A stretch of DNA of 64,000 bases, taken from an uncultured Acetatifactor sp. Lineage in GTDB: Bacteria > Bacillota > Clostridia > Lachnospirales > Lachnospiraceae. The notes beneath the pieces are model-generated. The model was not told the origin of the DNA. It worked only from the letters and a program-made list of their open reading frames with translations, and made no database searches. Positions 42,279-50,434 of this stretch are shown here, one piece after another. How positions within the stretch are numbered: position 1 is the stretch's first letter; each line of letters opens with the position of its first letter. Position numbers and translations under genes: made by a program. Location of the stretch: assembly GCA_910586775.1 (NCBI GenBank), contig CAJUJN010000008.1, positions 28,836 through 92,835 on the forward strand. The letters are read 5' to 3'.

Positions 42279-43217
42279 TCACCTGCCGCAGCGTATCTGC
42301 AGTTCTTCCCAGCGCCTGTCTACTTCTTTCTGAAATTCCCCGATCAGCTCTTCATTCTCCGGCTTGAACAGGTGGCGGAAGCGGCGCTGAGAACGCAGAA
42401 ACTCCTCGATGGGCAGCTTCGTTTTCGGCTCATAGCTTAATATCCACTTTCCGTCCACCACCTCGTACAGCGGCCAGTAGCAGGTATCAACCGCCGTCCT
42501 GCATACATTCATAAGCTCCGAAGTCTCATACCCCCAGCCTCTGGGACAGGGCGACAGGATATTCAGGAAAGCCGCCCCCGGCGTGTAAACTGCCTTCTCC
42601 GCCTTCGTATGCAGATCCTTAAAATTATTGGTAAAGGTAGTCTGGCCCACATAGGGAATATGGTGCTCAGCCATGATTGCCGCCAGGTCTTTCCTCACCT
42701 GCACTTTACCGTTGGATACTTTTCCCGCAGGCGTGGTGGTGGTATCCGCATACTGAGGAGTGGCGGATGAACGCTGGGTTCCGGTGTTCATGTAAGCGCC
42801 GTTGTCATAGCAGACATACACCATGTCATGCCCCCGCTCCATGGCGCCCGACAAGGACTGAAATCCGATATCATAGGTTCCGCCGTCACCGCCAAATGTG
42901 ATGAATTTATAGTTTTCCTGAATTCTGCCTTTCTTTTTCAGGACTCTGTATGCCGTCTCTACACCTGAAAGCGTAGCGCCTGCATTTTCAAAGGCATTGT
43001 GGATGTAACTGTCCTCATATGCCGTATAAGGATACATAAAGGAAGAAACTTCCAGGCACCCTGTCGCGTTGCCCACAACCGCCCTGTCTCCCTCGTGCAG
43101 CGCCCGCAATACTCCCCGGACCGCAATGGTTCCGCCACAGCCTGCGCACATCCTGTGTCCCGGTGCCAGGCGTTCCGGTTTATTCATGATTTCTTTAAAA
43201 TTATATGCAGTTTCCAT
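42279..43217 (-). CDS. porB: 2-oxoacid:ferredoxin oxidoreductase, beta (TPP) subunit
   Basis: Subunit of 312 aa that binds thiamine diphosphate. MCAGCGGTIAVRGVLRAL near the N-terminus supplies conserved Cys of the [4Fe-4S]/TPP region. TFGGDGGTYDIGFQSLSGA and CYDNGAYMNTGTQRSS form the GDG..N TPP-binding motif. The family oxidatively decarboxylates pyruvate or branched-chain 2-oxoacids to acyl-CoA and reduced ferredoxin. It is the last of four genes (C, D, A, B order). AAGGAG precedes the ATG. Substrate choice between pyruvate and 2-oxoisovalerate cannot be settled from sequence; the leader T-box hints at isoleucine-linked control. Confidence 0.92.
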   Translation of the reverse strand: METAYNFKEIMNKPERLAPGHRMCAGCGGTIAVRGVLRALHEGDRAVVGNATGCLEVSSFMYPYTAYEDSYIHNAFENAGATLSGVETAYRVLKKKGRIQENYKFITFGGDGGTYDIGFQSLSGAMERGHDMVYVCYDNGAYMNTGTQRSSATPQYADTTTTPAGKVSNGKVQVRKDLAAIMAEHHIPYVGQTTFTNNFKDLHTKAEKAVYTPGAAFLNILSPCPRGWGYETSELMNVCRTAVDTCYWPLYEVVDGKWILSYEPKTKLPIEEFLRSQRRFRHLFKPENEELIGEFQKEVDRRWEELQIRCGR

Positions 43218-43365
43218 ATCCTGCTCCTTTTAACATCTGCCTTTTCTTTTCCGTTACTATTCCAACTTTTCACGTTTATACGCTGCGTCGCCAATATACG
43301 AACGGTTCATCGCAGTCACCAATCCTGCTTCACGTGGAGTAAATCATTGTGAAACATCTGACTTT

Positions 43366-44553
43366 CTACCGGCTGCGCAACCCTATGTATTCGTACATAT
43401 CCGTTATCCTGTGCTCTGCGGCAATCTTCTCCAGTTTCTCATAAACCTGACAGAAATCTTCCACCGTGATATCTCTGCCGCCCAACCCATAAAGATAGTT
43501 CACGGCTTCCGCCTTACATTTTGCCTGGTAAAGCGCTGCCCGCACTTCTGCGCCCAACGGCCCTCCTGTAGCGGAAAACATCTCCGAACGGTCCAGAATC
43601 GCTACAGCCTTTACCTGCGCCAGCGCCGCTGCAATTTCCTCCTCCGGAAAAGGACGGAATACCCTGATTTTCAGCAGGCCCACTTTCTTTCCGGTGGTAT
43701 TCCGTATCTGGTCGATGGCCGCCTTGCAGGTTCCCGCCGCAGAACCGATAATGACTACCGCCAATTCCGCATCCTCCAGACAATAACTTTCAAAAAATCC
43801 GTACTCTCTGCCCGTCATGGTACGAAACCGCTCAGCCACTTCCAGGATTACTCTCCTGGCATTTATCATAGCCTGGCGCTGTCCCCTCTTTGTCTCCATA
43901 TAATAGTTTGATACAGCGTAAGGCCCTACCGCCAGAGTCTCATTCGGATTCAGGAGATAATGCTCCGGCTCCCGCTCTCCCACGAATTCTTTGACCAGTT
44001 CATCCTCCACCAGCAGGATATTCTCAACCCCATGGCTGGTGATAAAGCCGTCCTGGCAAATCATGACAGGAAGCATGACATCCTTATGCTCCGCTATGGG
44101 GTATGCCTGCAGGAAATTATCGTAGGCTTCCTGATTGGATTCCGCATAAATCTGAATCCATCCGCTGTCCCTGGCTCCCATGCTGTCGGAATGGTCCGCA
44201 TTGATATTGATAGGGCCGGACAGGGCGCGGTTTACCAACGCCAGTACAACGGGCAGGCGATTGGAAGCCGCCACATACAACTCCTCCCACATCAGAGCCA
44301 GGCCGCAGGATGAGGTGGCCGTCAGGGTCCTTGCCCCCGCCGCCGACGCACCCACGGCAGCGCTCATGGAGCTGTGCTCGCTCTCCACCGGAATGAATTC
44401 CGTGTCAATTTCTCCGTTTGCAATGTAATTTGCCACATACTGGGGAATCTCCGTAGAGGGCGTGATGGGAAATGCCGGCATCACATCCGGGTTAATCTGT
44501 CTGATGGCCCAGGCCACTGCCTCATTGCCGGATAAACGTTCTCTTACAGCCAT
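43366..44553 (-). CDS. porA: 2-oxoacid:ferredoxin oxidoreductase, alpha subunit
   Basis: Subunit of 395 aa. The N-terminal pyrimidine-binding domain has NEAVAWAIRQINPDVMPAFP, PSTEIPQY and VESEHSSMSAAVGASAAGAR, with the conserved Glu that activates TPP. The second half carries the transketolase C-like domain (LKIRVFRPFPEEEIAAAL). The ATG follows the stop codon of porD directly (TAAATG), so the two are translationally linked. porB follows 148 bp later. The length is normal for the four-subunit enzyme. Confidence 0.93.
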   Translation of the reverse strand: MAVRERLSGNEAVAWAIRQINPDVMPAFPITPSTEIPQYVANYIANGEIDTEFIPVESEHSSMSAAVGASAAGARTLTATSSCGLALMWEELYVAASNRLPVVLALVNRALSGPININADHSDSMGARDSGWIQIYAESNQEAYDNFLQAYPIAEHKDVMLPVMICQDGFITSHGVENILLVEDELVKEFVGEREPEHYLLNPNETLAVGPYAVSNYYMETKRGQRQAMINARRVILEVAERFRTMTGREYGFFESYCLEDAELAVVIIGSAAGTCKAAIDQIRNTTGKKVGLLKIRVFRPFPEEEIAAALAQVKAVAILDRSEMFSATGGPLGAEVRAALYQAKCKAEAVNYLYGLGGRDITVEDFCQVYEKLEKIAAEHRITDMYEYIGLRSR

Positions 44554-44850
44554 TTATTTTCCCTCCCTCATCGTAATCGCGCCAAAAGGGCATACTTTGG
44601 CACAGATGCCGCAGCCCTTGCAATGGTCATAGTCAAATTCCGTGCGCAGTTTATCCTTCACCGGAATGGAAGAATCCGGACAGACCGGCGTGCACAGAAG
44701 GCACTGTTTACACTTTTCCTGATTCCACACCGGTGCGGAGGTGCGCCATTCCCCTGTACAGAATTCCCTGGATGTGGCAGCCTGGAATATCTTATTACCT
44801 TCCGTTATGTCCTGCCAGGGAGTGCTTTCGTTTATCTTCTCACTTATCAT
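44554..44850 (-). CDS. porD: 2-oxoacid:ferredoxin oxidoreductase, delta (ferredoxin) subunit
   Basis: Protein of 98 aa with two [4Fe-4S] cluster motifs: CKQCLLCTPVCPDSS (about 47-61) and CKGCGICAKVCPFG (about 78-91). It passes electrons from the TPP site to ferredoxin. The N-terminal ~45 residues (ending GEWRTSAPVW) are the usual linker that packs against the other subunits. It directly precedes porA. It is separated from porC by 258 bp holding 18-bp tandem repeats, an odd gap within an operon. Confidence 0.94.
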   Translation of the reverse strand: MISEKINESTPWQDITEGNKIFQAATSREFCTGEWRTSAPVWNQEKCKQCLLCTPVCPDSSIPVKDKLRTEFDYDHCKGCGICAKVCPFGAITMREGK

Positions 44851-44998
44851 GGTTTTTCTGCCTTTCTTTTCGTACTAAAACATTCCGCCTCTTCTCACAC
44901 TTTCCGACATGCCGGCGCAACTGTCAGCACTGTTCAAATGCCACAAACAATTGCTGCAAGACCGAAAGAATGCCCGCACTTTGAGCATTCTTCCGTGT

Positions 44999-45052
44999 GA
45001 AGAAACTTCACACCGGGAAGACAATTCACACTGTAAAGAAACTTCACACTGT
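44999..45052. repeat. Three 18-bp tandem repeats between porC and porD
   Basis: Units at 44999-45016, 45017-45034 and 45035-45052 follow the pattern GAAGAAACTTCACACTGT. Overlapping palindromes (TGTGAAG/CTTCACA) give small hairpins. They fall in a 258-bp gap inside the operon and may bind a protein or attenuate the downstream genes. Confidence 0.7.
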
Positions 45053-45108
45053 GAAGCTGTGATGCTGGAAATCACGTAGCGAGGTACTTTCGAGCTTAGT
45101 GATTTTCT

Positions 45109-45693
45109 TCATGCTTCGGCCCTTGCAATTTCCTCAAAGGTGAGCTCCAAAGCCTTCATATTGCCGTCAATGACTTCCGGCTTCTTTGCAAATTTATGCT
45201 GAAAAGAAGCTTCCATCTCCTTCATAAACGCATCCTGCTCCATAGCGCCGGAAACTGCCACCACTGCGGCCAGCATGGGGGAATTGGGGTAATTCTTCCC
45301 CAACGCTTTCATGGAAATATCCTTTGCGTTCAAGGTATAGACTGCTCCTGCATAGTCATGTAACAGGGGAAGGAGCTCTTCCTTTTGTTTTTCCGTATTG
45401 ATAATGACGGCTCCGTCTTCCTTCAATCCGTGGGTTACGTCTGTACTTTCCAGAAGCCCGTCATCTACTACAACTACATAGTCAGGCGAATAAATATTGG
45501 AATGAACCGTAACCGGCTCCTCGCTGATACGATTGTAGGCCGTAATCGGCGCTCCCATGCGCTCCGGGCCGTATTCCGGAAAACCCTGTACGAACTTCCC
45601 CGCTTTAAACGCCACATCCGCCAGCAGAAGCGCTGCGGTCTTTGCTCCCTGGCCTCCTCTTCCGTGCCATCTGATTTCCATTGTGTCTTTCAT
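45109..45693 (-). CDS. porC: 2-oxoacid:ferredoxin oxidoreductase, gamma subunit
   Basis: Subunit of 194 aa, first gene of the operon. Typical features are EIRWHGRGGQGAKTAALLLADVA, the EYGPERMGAPI segment, and MLAAVVAVSGAM. It is thought to bind CoA. The ATG at 45691-45693 (third codon of the open frame) is used because AGGAGG is 7-8 nt upstream; the first ATG is too close. About 460 nt of leader separate the T-box promoter from this start, including a terminator hairpin and an R2 repeat. Confidence 0.92.
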   Translation of the reverse strand: MKDTMEIRWHGRGGQGAKTAALLLADVAFKAGKFVQGFPEYGPERMGAPITAYNRISEEPVTVHSNIYSPDYVVVVDDGLLESTDVTHGLKEDGAVIINTEKQKEELLPLLHDYAGAVYTLNAKDISMKALGKNYPNSPMLAAVVAVSGAMEQDAFMKEMEASFQHKFAKKPEVIDGNMKALELTFEEIARAEA

Positions 45694-45754
45694 GTTCATG
45701 CCTCCTGATTTCAGTTCTGCATATTCCCGCCCGGGCTATATGCTGTTATTCCAG

Positions 45755-45858
45755 TTACTCGTGAGCGCATTCCTATGCCGCTCTTTTGTCCTGCATCGCA
45801 GAAGTTCTCACCCGTTATGCATTTACTTTGGCAAATGTTTCCGAGTGCAAGTATAAAT
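45755..45858 (+). repeat. Dispersed repeat R2, copy d
   Basis: Left arm TTACTCGTGAGCGCAT, a divergent middle, right arm TTCTCACCCGTTATGC, then the trailing module GGCAAATGTTTCCG..AAGTATAAAT. It sits between the T-box terminator and porC, hence within the operon leader. Confidence 0.75.
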
Positions 45859-45904
45859 TATTCCTCTCATATGTATTATGCCGACCCAGATCCGGTGATT
45901 CCCA

Positions 45905-46152
45905 ATAAAAAACGGCCTCTACCGCAAACGGTAGAAGCCTCATTAACCTTCTTATCCCATCTACGACATACCAACATATGCGTCCTCTTTTACGGAAGGA
46001 ACCCGTCAGCATCTACTTGCATACCTGCTTTGGTGCTGCAACTCAGGAGGGATTTTCCATACATTCTACTCGTACCGCTTCTCAGCTTGCGCGGCTCTCT
46101 GTGACATTTCGAAGGTATATACTTGCTCCGTCATCGTCTTTCAAAATTGATG
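45905..46152 (-). promoter_or_regulatory. T-box leader of the oxidoreductase operon, probable Ile specifier
   Basis: On the minus strand the region follows the T-box consensus. Stem I begins AAGACGATGACGGAG with AAGTA. The distal loop is CAGAGAGCC..TGAGAAGCGG. Specifier-side strand: GGAAAATCCCTCCTGAG then TTGC. The linker is AAGTAGATGCTGACGGG then TTCCGTAAAAG. Counting six bases back from the conserved GAG puts the specifier codon at ATC (Ile); AAT (Asn) is the alternative. The T-box core is degenerate (GTTGGTATGTCG against GGTGGTACCGCG) but keeps TGGT, which fits a tRNA with A73. A terminator (GGCTTCTACC/GGTAGAGGCC, then TTTTTT) closes it. Uncharged tRNA would promote readthrough into porC. 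Confidence 0.72.
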
Positions 46153-46158
46153 TTAACT

Positions 46159-46187
46159 ATTTTAATCATTATTTACTGCTTTGTCAA
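46159..46187 (-). promoter_or_regulatory. Sigma-A promoter of the T-box leader
   Basis: TTGACA (46182-46187) and TAAAAT (46159-46164) are 17 bp apart on the minus strand. Transcription would start near 46152, directly before stem I of the T-box. Confidence 0.82.
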
Positions 46188-46335
46188 CAATTTTCGATTA
46201 TTTTTACAAATTTCTCAAATTACTCCGTTTCCCTGGAAGTTCCGGATACACTTTTTTTCTGGCAGAATAAATTTTGCCTCAATCACATCCAAAATCTCCT
46301 GTTGTATTTTCTCATGCAAATAAGCCTTATTCAAT

Positions 46336-47223
46336 TTATTTACTATATTGAAGATACGAATCACGAGTATGTTCCACCAATAATGCCGTAAAAAACCTCT
46401 CCCAACTGAAATATTTCCGGCTTTCAATAAAGTCTTCCGGATGCTCCAGGATATCCTGTATCATTTTTCCATCTATTATTCCTGATTTCAGTACCAACCA
46501 TTCAAACGATTCCGGCAAATGACACTTTACCTTAGGCTTGTGGCACATCATCTGGTACAACTCATTCATCTCCGGACCAATCGCCGCACCATCCGCAATC
46601 ACTAATGCCGACTCGCTGCCCAGTTTGTCCATGGCCGTTTTCAAGTTGGATTTCCCTTCTGCGCTGACACAGACAATCCCATTCTTATCACAGATTGCAC
46701 TGAAAAACTCATAGCCGGAATTAGAATCTTCCACCACAACGGTTTCCGGCTTTTCCATGCTGCCAAATACTTCCGTGCTGTAAATATGGTACAATTCATT
46801 ATAGGTTCGCTTCAAGTCATGATATTTGCCGGAAGTGTGGATACCATAGATCTCTTCCACTGAATAAGGCAGATTGGGCAAATCCTCTCTTGTTACGATT
46901 ACGAAATAATTGTCAGAAGCTTTCACTGCGGTAGCAAAATCCTGCGACTTCACAAATTTATTTTCTTCATCCACAAAGAGAATCTGTTCATGAATATTGG
47001 GCAGCACAAGGTTCCAGTCGCTTCCGCCAAGTGTCCTGCAGGGACGCTCACAGAGGACTTCGACACCTGAACTTTCCCCGAGAGACGCTGCCTGTTCCAA
47101 AAGGCTGATCAGCTTTGTCTTTCCCGTAGCACTGTCTCCACGGATAATTGTGATATTGCGCCGTATATCAAATTCATAGCGGAGCTTATTATTCTGTACA
47201 ACAATATGATATTTCCCTTTCAT
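46336..47223 (-). CDS. P-loop ATPase of unknown function, paired with a DUF4869-like gene
   Basis: Protein of 295 aa. A Walker A motif GDSATGKTKLISLLEQ lies near residues 29-44, after YEFDIRRNITIIR. ILFVDEENKFV (about 81-91) is a probable Walker B. The C-terminal half has no motif that I can name. Homologues in Lachnospiraceae sit beside DUF4869 proteins and are sometimes mislabelled as a translation factor. AAAGGAG is 9 nt before the ATG, inside the end of the preceding DUF4869-like gene. Composition is more AT-rich than the neighbouring metabolic genes, which hints at horizontal transfer. Confidence 0.7.
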   Translation of the reverse strand: MKGKYHIVVQNNKLRYEFDIRRNITIIRGDSATGKTKLISLLEQAASLGESSGVEVLCERPCRTLGGSDWNLVLPNIHEQILFVDEENKFVKSQDFATAVKASDNYFVIVTREDLPNLPYSVEEIYGIHTSGKYHDLKRTYNELYHIYSTEVFGSMEKPETVVVEDSNSGYEFFSAICDKNGIVCVSAEGKSNLKTAMDKLGSESALVIADGAAIGPEMNELYQMMCHKPKVKCHLPESFEWLVLKSGIIDGKMIQDILEHPEDFIESRKYFSWERFFTALLVEHTRDSYLQYSK

Positions 47224-47226
47224 ATG

Positions 47227-47652
47227 TCAACGCTCCTTTATCCTGATTGCCTCTTCCAGGTATTCCCCGTAACTGTGAACAACCATACCCGTATTCAGCA
47301 TAACCGCCTCAAATTCCGGAACAGAACTAAAGTCCATCATGTGATGCAGATTGATAGTCAAATCTTTCTTTCTGCCAAGTTCTACTATCCATTTCACACA
47401 GTTGTCCCCACAGGCAGAAGCGTTGAAAATCCTTCCGCTTTGGTCAAAGGCCATCAAAATCAATGTCTTTACGCCGCCGGAAATTTCTTTTATTGAAATG
47501 GGGCCAAGCACAGGACTTTCAATCAAATGAACACCTACTACATCTGATTTATCTATATCTTTAATCATTGCAACTGTCAACGGATCGGTAATCCACTCAT
47601 CCTCATATTGATTGTCAAAATAAGTGGGAGGATGATAAATCGAATTTTCAAC
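47227..47652 (-). pseudogene. DUF4869-like protein gene lacking its start codon
   Basis: The recognisable protein reads VENSIYHPPTYFDNQYEDEW, then TDPLTVAMIKDIDKSDVV, LGPISIKEISGGVKTLILMA, and FNASACGDNCVKWIVELG, matching the DUF4869 family. In this family the protein normally starts about seven residues earlier (MLT..YGD). Here the frame upstream of the DV codons (from 47655) reads straight into a TAG at 47668-47670 with no start codon. A TTG at 47578-47580 could start a shorter protein of 117 aa. A perfect ribosome binding site precedes an ATG at 47654 in another frame, whose short ORF ends on that TTG. It is followed 3 bp later by the P-loop ATPase gene. Confidence 0.6.
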
Positions 47653-47877
47653 ATCGTTTTGTCTCCTCTAATCCAATGCTGCCAAATACGCTACACGTCA
47701 ATATTATCTGTCAATATTTCCAAATCAGGAACTTTTACCAATATAATAGTATCTGCACTTATCCTCCGTCCATAAATATATCATATCCCCACCAGTTCCT
47801 TCCGCAGTGATATATTATAATTGTGCCCTGGCACCGTATCATAAGGACTCTGATTCCTGTCTATCGAAAGAAGAAAT

Positions 47878-48339
47878 CTACCCATCATAGTGGCCGCTAA
47901 CGAAATAGTTATCAACCCGTTTCAAAATTTCAAGCGCACTATCATAATTCACCATTTGTCTCGCTTCTTCCACAGAAAACATCCCAAGCCTGCTGTTCGG
48001 TTCCCCTTCTTCTTTTATGAATTCCGGAAATTCTCCATCCCAGTCTGTGATACAGTATATGTAAAATATTACACTAATCTCATCTACTTTCAATTCTCCC
48101 AGGTCAACAATATTCTTCACGTTTATCTTACCAGCAAATTCTTCTTTAATCTCTCTGAATAATGCTGTCAGAATATATGGCTCCGATTCTTTATCCTTTA
48201 TTTCTATGGAACCATTTGGAAAAAAAGCTTCTTTATCAAATCCCTGTCCTCTGTCTTCTATCAAAACCTTTCCGTTCCTGCAAAAAAGAAAAAGCACACC
48301 CTCCCGGTATCCATCTTTATATGAATAAGCACCGTTCAT
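47878..48339 (-). CDS. NUDIX hydrolase
   Basis: Protein of 153 aa. The Nudix box is recognisable: G of FFPNGSIEIKD (about 40-50), then ALFREIKEEFAG, matching GX5EX7REUXEEXGU with small deviations. Before it, GVLFLFCRNGKVLIEDRG is the usual first beta strands. NUDIX enzymes hydrolyse nucleoside diphosphates linked to other groups; the substrate cannot be told. It is monocistronic. Like its ATPase/DUF4869-like neighbours it is relatively AT-rich. Confidence 0.82.
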   Translation of the reverse strand: MNGAYSYKDGYREGVLFLFCRNGKVLIEDRGQGFDKEAFFPNGSIEIKDKESEPYILTALFREIKEEFAGKINVKNIVDLGELKVDEISVIFYIYCITDWDGEFPEFIKEEGEPNSRLGMFSVEEARQMVNYDSALEILKRVDNYFVSGHYDG

Positions 48340-48459
48340 ATAATATCTCCCACATAATTAATTTCGCAAATTCTACCACTTCCCATGCATTTTGTACGGC
48401 AGAAAAACAATTCAAACTACCTCTTTTCACTTGCTCCTTTGCTAAAAGACGCTAACTTC

Positions 48460-48496
48460 AAAAGACATTAGTGAATACCTTTCGCTAATGTCTTTT
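48460..48496. repeat. Perfect inverted repeat
   Basis: AAAAGACATTAG (48460-48471) and CTAATGTCTTTT (48485-48496) form a perfect 12-bp stem with a 13-nt loop and A/T tracts on both sides. It could be a bidirectional terminator or a small mobile hairpin. It separates the NUDIX gene from the small ORF. Confidence 0.7.
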
Positions 48497-48565
48497 ATAC
48501 CCGGCACGTTCACATTTTGTTTACAAAAGCGCTCACTCGTTTTGCAATTCAGTGGGAACAGTTGT

Positions 48566-48754
48566 ATGATGTGTGAATACTATCTCGACAAAAACGGACG
48601 AACCGTCCTTTGGCGCAGATTCAACAAGGACGATTGGGCATTGGAACGCTATGGCAAAAAGTGGACGAAGGCCCTGCCGGATAATGAAAGGATTACCGTC
48701 AACAGGGAAGTTTATGTACATTGGTATGACTGCATAACAGACTTCGTTCACTGA
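48566..48754 (+). CDS. Small protein of unknown function
   Basis: Protein of 62 aa starting MMCEYYLDKNGRTVLWRRF and ending VHWYDCITDFVH. It is rich in aromatic and charged residues, with no membrane segment. A longer upstream frame is unlikely because it passes through an R2 repeat fragment (48529-48545). The ribosome binding site is weak (GTGGGAAC). I believe similar short proteins occur in Clostridia, but I cannot name a family. It is flanked by a hairpin upstream and a convergent phosphohexomutase gene downstream. Confidence 0.5.
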   Translation: MMCEYYLDKNGRTVLWRRFNKDDWALERYGKKWTKALPDNERITVNREVYVHWYDCITDFVH

Positions 48755-48866
48755 TTATTTATACTCATGGTCAGAAACATTTGATTTACAGTCATCTGCT
48801 GTAACAAAAGACCGCCGGCCATATTCCTGCTCTGAACAGAGCAGGAAGTTCCGGCGGCTCCTGTCC

Positions 48867-50297
48867 CTAAGCCGGCAGATTAAGGAATTCCTCATACAGA
48901 TTGCTTACTGTCTTTGCTTCCTCGCCTGTGGGCATTTCGCAGAAAATACGCAGCAGCGGTTCTGTTCCGGAGAAGCGCGCCAGTACCCATCCGCCGTTTT
49001 TGAAGTACACCTTGCTGCCATCCATATAGGATACCCTGTCCACCTCGAAAGGCAGCTCGGGTACTTTCTTTTCCTCCTGCAGGATATGATAAATTTCCGC
49101 TTTTTTCTCCTCCGTGAATTTATAGGAGCGCTCCTCCATGAAGATGGAGCCGTATTCCTGTCTGATATTCTCGGCAATTTCGGACATTTTTTCTCCCGTC
49201 ACTGCAAGCATCTCCACCAGAAGGGCCGCGGCGTAAACGCCGTCCTTACCGTTGATATGGCCGCGCACCGTAAGTCCTCCGGAAGATTCTCCGCCGAGCA
49301 GTGCATCCGTCTCCTGCATCTTCGCAGAAATGTGCTTAAATCCCACCGGAACTTCATAACATTTCTCCCCGAAACTTTCCGCAACTTTATCGAGCACATG
49401 AGTGGTACCGATATTCCTTACCACAGGCCCTCTCCACCCCTTATACTTCAGCAGATAGTAATAAAGCAATACCAGGATATCGTTGGGATGCAGGAACCTT
49501 CCGGTATCGTCAACGACGCCAATGCGGTCCGCATCTCCGTCGGTAGCAAGGCCGATATCGCAGTTATTATCAATTACATAAGTCTGCAGCGCACGCAGGG
49601 TCGTATTGGTAGGCGCCGGAAGCTTACCGCCAAATAAAGTGTCATGTCTTGCATTGATAATATCCAGGTCGCAGCGTGCCGTAATCAGAATCGTCTTCAG
49701 GGAGGTCTGGCTCACACCGTACATGGGGTCAAGCACTACATGCAGCGCAGCATCCCGAATTGCCTGCATATTGATATTTGCAATAATATTGTCCAGATAT
49801 TCGTTTAACGGGTAGAATTCCACCACCAGCTCCGCAGCCAACGCCTCTTCGTAGCGCATGGTCTCTATGGGCTTTCCCTGGTATGCTTCCTCCACCTTTG
49901 CGATATACTGCTCAATGTCCCTGGTGACTTCTTCGTTTGCGTCGCGCCCGCCCTCGGTAAATACCTTAATGCCATTGTAAAGCGACGGGTTATGGCTCGC
50001 CGTAACCATCATGCCGTATGGAAATTCATGTTTCATCACATAGAACATAATCAGGGGCGTGGGAACGGAACGGTTGACAAACCAGGCTTTAATTCCCTCC
50101 TTCGCCCACACTTCACAGGACCAGTAAATGGTCTCCTTGGACAGGAATCTGCGGTCGTAGCCAATCACAATCCCACGCTCCGCCACGCCCTCGGCCTTCA
50201 TTTTCCATGCCATTGCCTTCGCAAGAATCTGTATATTTGCCTTGGTAAATTCTTCCCCTATGACGGCTCTCCAACCGCCGGTTCCAAATTGAATCAT
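48867..50297 (-). CDS. Phosphoglucomutase/phosphomannomutase-family enzyme
   Basis: Alpha-D-phosphohexomutase of 476 aa that interconverts sugar 1- and 6-phosphates. Motifs: phosphoserine S101 in TASHNPS, Mg2+ loop D253-D255-D257 in ATDGDADR, sugar-binding GGESSGG (335-341), and phosphate-binding SGTEPLLRIF near the C-terminus. The ATG at 50297 follows GAGAGGG; an in-frame ATG 15 codons earlier has no such site. It lies 137 bp after a GH94 phosphorylase gene on the same strand. The likely job is to convert the sugar 1-phosphate released by phosphorolysis into the 6-phosphate for glycolysis. Confidence 0.93.
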   Translation of the reverse strand: MIQFGTGGWRAVIGEEFTKANIQILAKAMAWKMKAEGVAERGIVIGYDRRFLSKETIYWSCEVWAKEGIKAWFVNRSVPTPLIMFYVMKHEFPYGMMVTASHNPSLYNGIKVFTEGGRDANEEVTRDIEQYIAKVEEAYQGKPIETMRYEEALAAELVVEFYPLNEYLDNIIANINMQAIRDAALHVVLDPMYGVSQTSLKTILITARCDLDIINARHDTLFGGKLPAPTNTTLRALQTYVIDNNCDIGLATDGDADRIGVVDDTGRFLHPNDILVLLYYYLLKYKGWRGPVVRNIGTTHVLDKVAESFGEKCYEVPVGFKHISAKMQETDALLGGESSGGLTVRGHINGKDGVYAAALLVEMLAVTGEKMSEIAENIRQEYGSIFMEERSYKFTEEKKAEIYHILQEEKKVPELPFEVDRVSYMDGSKVYFKNGGWVLARFSGTEPLLRIFCEMPTGEEAKTVSNLYEEFLNLPA

Positions 50298-50434
50298 ATG
50301 GTATCCCTCTCTTCTTATTTCAATTTTTTCCTGCTTTTCCACACTTCATGGCACCCCCGCAGCATAAACAATCCGCCGGAGGCGCTGCTTCCTCTGAAAT
50401 TCTCCATTGCAGCATTTGAAAATACCCTGTACCT

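Noticed and set aside
44875..45075. 66-codon cysteine-rich frame between porC and porD
   Set aside because: Its repeats (QCEVSLQCELSSRCEVS) are simply the translation of the 18-bp palindromic repeats; no ribosome binding site was seen.
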